From assembly GCA_947374485.1 (NCBI GenBank), contig CANCCF010000216.1:1-6658 (forward strand): a stretch of DNA of 6,658 nt, written 5' to 3'. The stretch comes from Comamonadaceae bacterium. GTDB lineage: Bacteria > Pseudomonadota > Gammaproteobacteria > Burkholderiales > Burkholderiaceae_C. The position numbers were made by a program, and so were the translations under genes. The notes under the pieces were generated by a model that was given only the letters and a program-made list of their open reading frames with translations, was not told where the DNA came from and did no database searches. Below are positions 6,552 through 6,658 of the stretch, piece after piece (position 1 is the first letter of the stretch; the number at the start of each line of letters is the position of its first letter).

Positions 6552-6658
6552 CACTACAACATGGGCCTGATTTACCTGGAGCACAAATACTTTGAGCAGG
6601 CACGGGAACATGCCCATGCCGCCTACGAGCTGGGCTTCACGCAGCCGGGCCTGCGTGA
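6552..6658 (+). CDS. TPR-repeat protein fragment (runs off right edge)
   Basis: The + strand from 6552 reads HYNMGLIYLEHKYFEQAREH and continues AHAAYELGFTQPGLR to the window end. This fits a tetratricopeptide repeat well (N-x-G-x-x-Y in helix A, then small and hydrophobic residues of helix B, AAYELGF). No Shine-Dalgarno precedes the ATG at 6561, and the preceding in-frame codons are the reverse complement of the sigma-54 activator fragment, so the true N-terminus is not present. The frame is open at the right edge. Function cannot be assigned beyond a protein-interaction repeat. Confidence 0.55.

Noticed and set aside
6499..6603. Use of the open frame up to 6603 as the N-terminus of the C39 peptidase
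   Set aside because: The residues do not resemble a signal peptide or C39 sequence, and the DNA encodes other proteins in other frames (sigma-54 activator on -, TPR on +).

Overview
The window looks like chromosomal DNA from a GC-rich betaproteobacterium, most likely Burkholderiales (Comamonadaceae-like). This rests on remembered protein similarity (YccS, SorA/SorB) and on uniformly G/C-ending codons; no search was run. Genes are densely packed on both strands. I see no tRNA, rRNA, CRISPR array or insertion sequence.

Left part (1-2276). A YccS-type FUSC membrane protein is read leftward from a GTG at 1933 and runs off the left edge. It is by far the longest coding region here. An 85-nt gap holding a strong terminator-like hairpin separates it from a divergent, unrecognised 85-residue acidic protein (2019-2276).

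Centre (2284-5409). This is the functional core and has a sulfur theme. A leftward gene encodes an exported two-domain protein: a PhnD-like periplasmic binding domain followed by a rhodanese domain with an intact catalytic Cys. Divergent from it across a 216-nt gap is a rightward set: sorA (Tat-exported molybdenum sulfite dehydrogenase), sorB (its small c-type cytochrome partner) and a tiny lipoprotein whose start overlaps the end of sorB. SorAB should oxidise sulfite to sulfate in the periplasm and pass electrons to cytochrome c. The rhodanese protein is in the right compartment to handle sulfane sulfur upstream of sulfite, but that link is inferred from position only.

Right part (5443-6658). 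A leftward pair encodes a C39-family peptidase (FapD-like) and, 24 nt downstream, a small Sec-exported protein with a double-glycine motif and repeated Asn/Gln-rich segments. The pair resembles a C39 protease and its secreted client. The peptidase gene is broken: just before the expected catalytic-Cys segment the sequence switches to 18 codons of a sigma-54 activator AAA+ domain on the same strand, and then to a TPR-encoding segment on the opposite strand that runs off the window. Three unrelated gene pieces within about 160 nt suggest an assembly or amplification chimera, or a real rearrangement.
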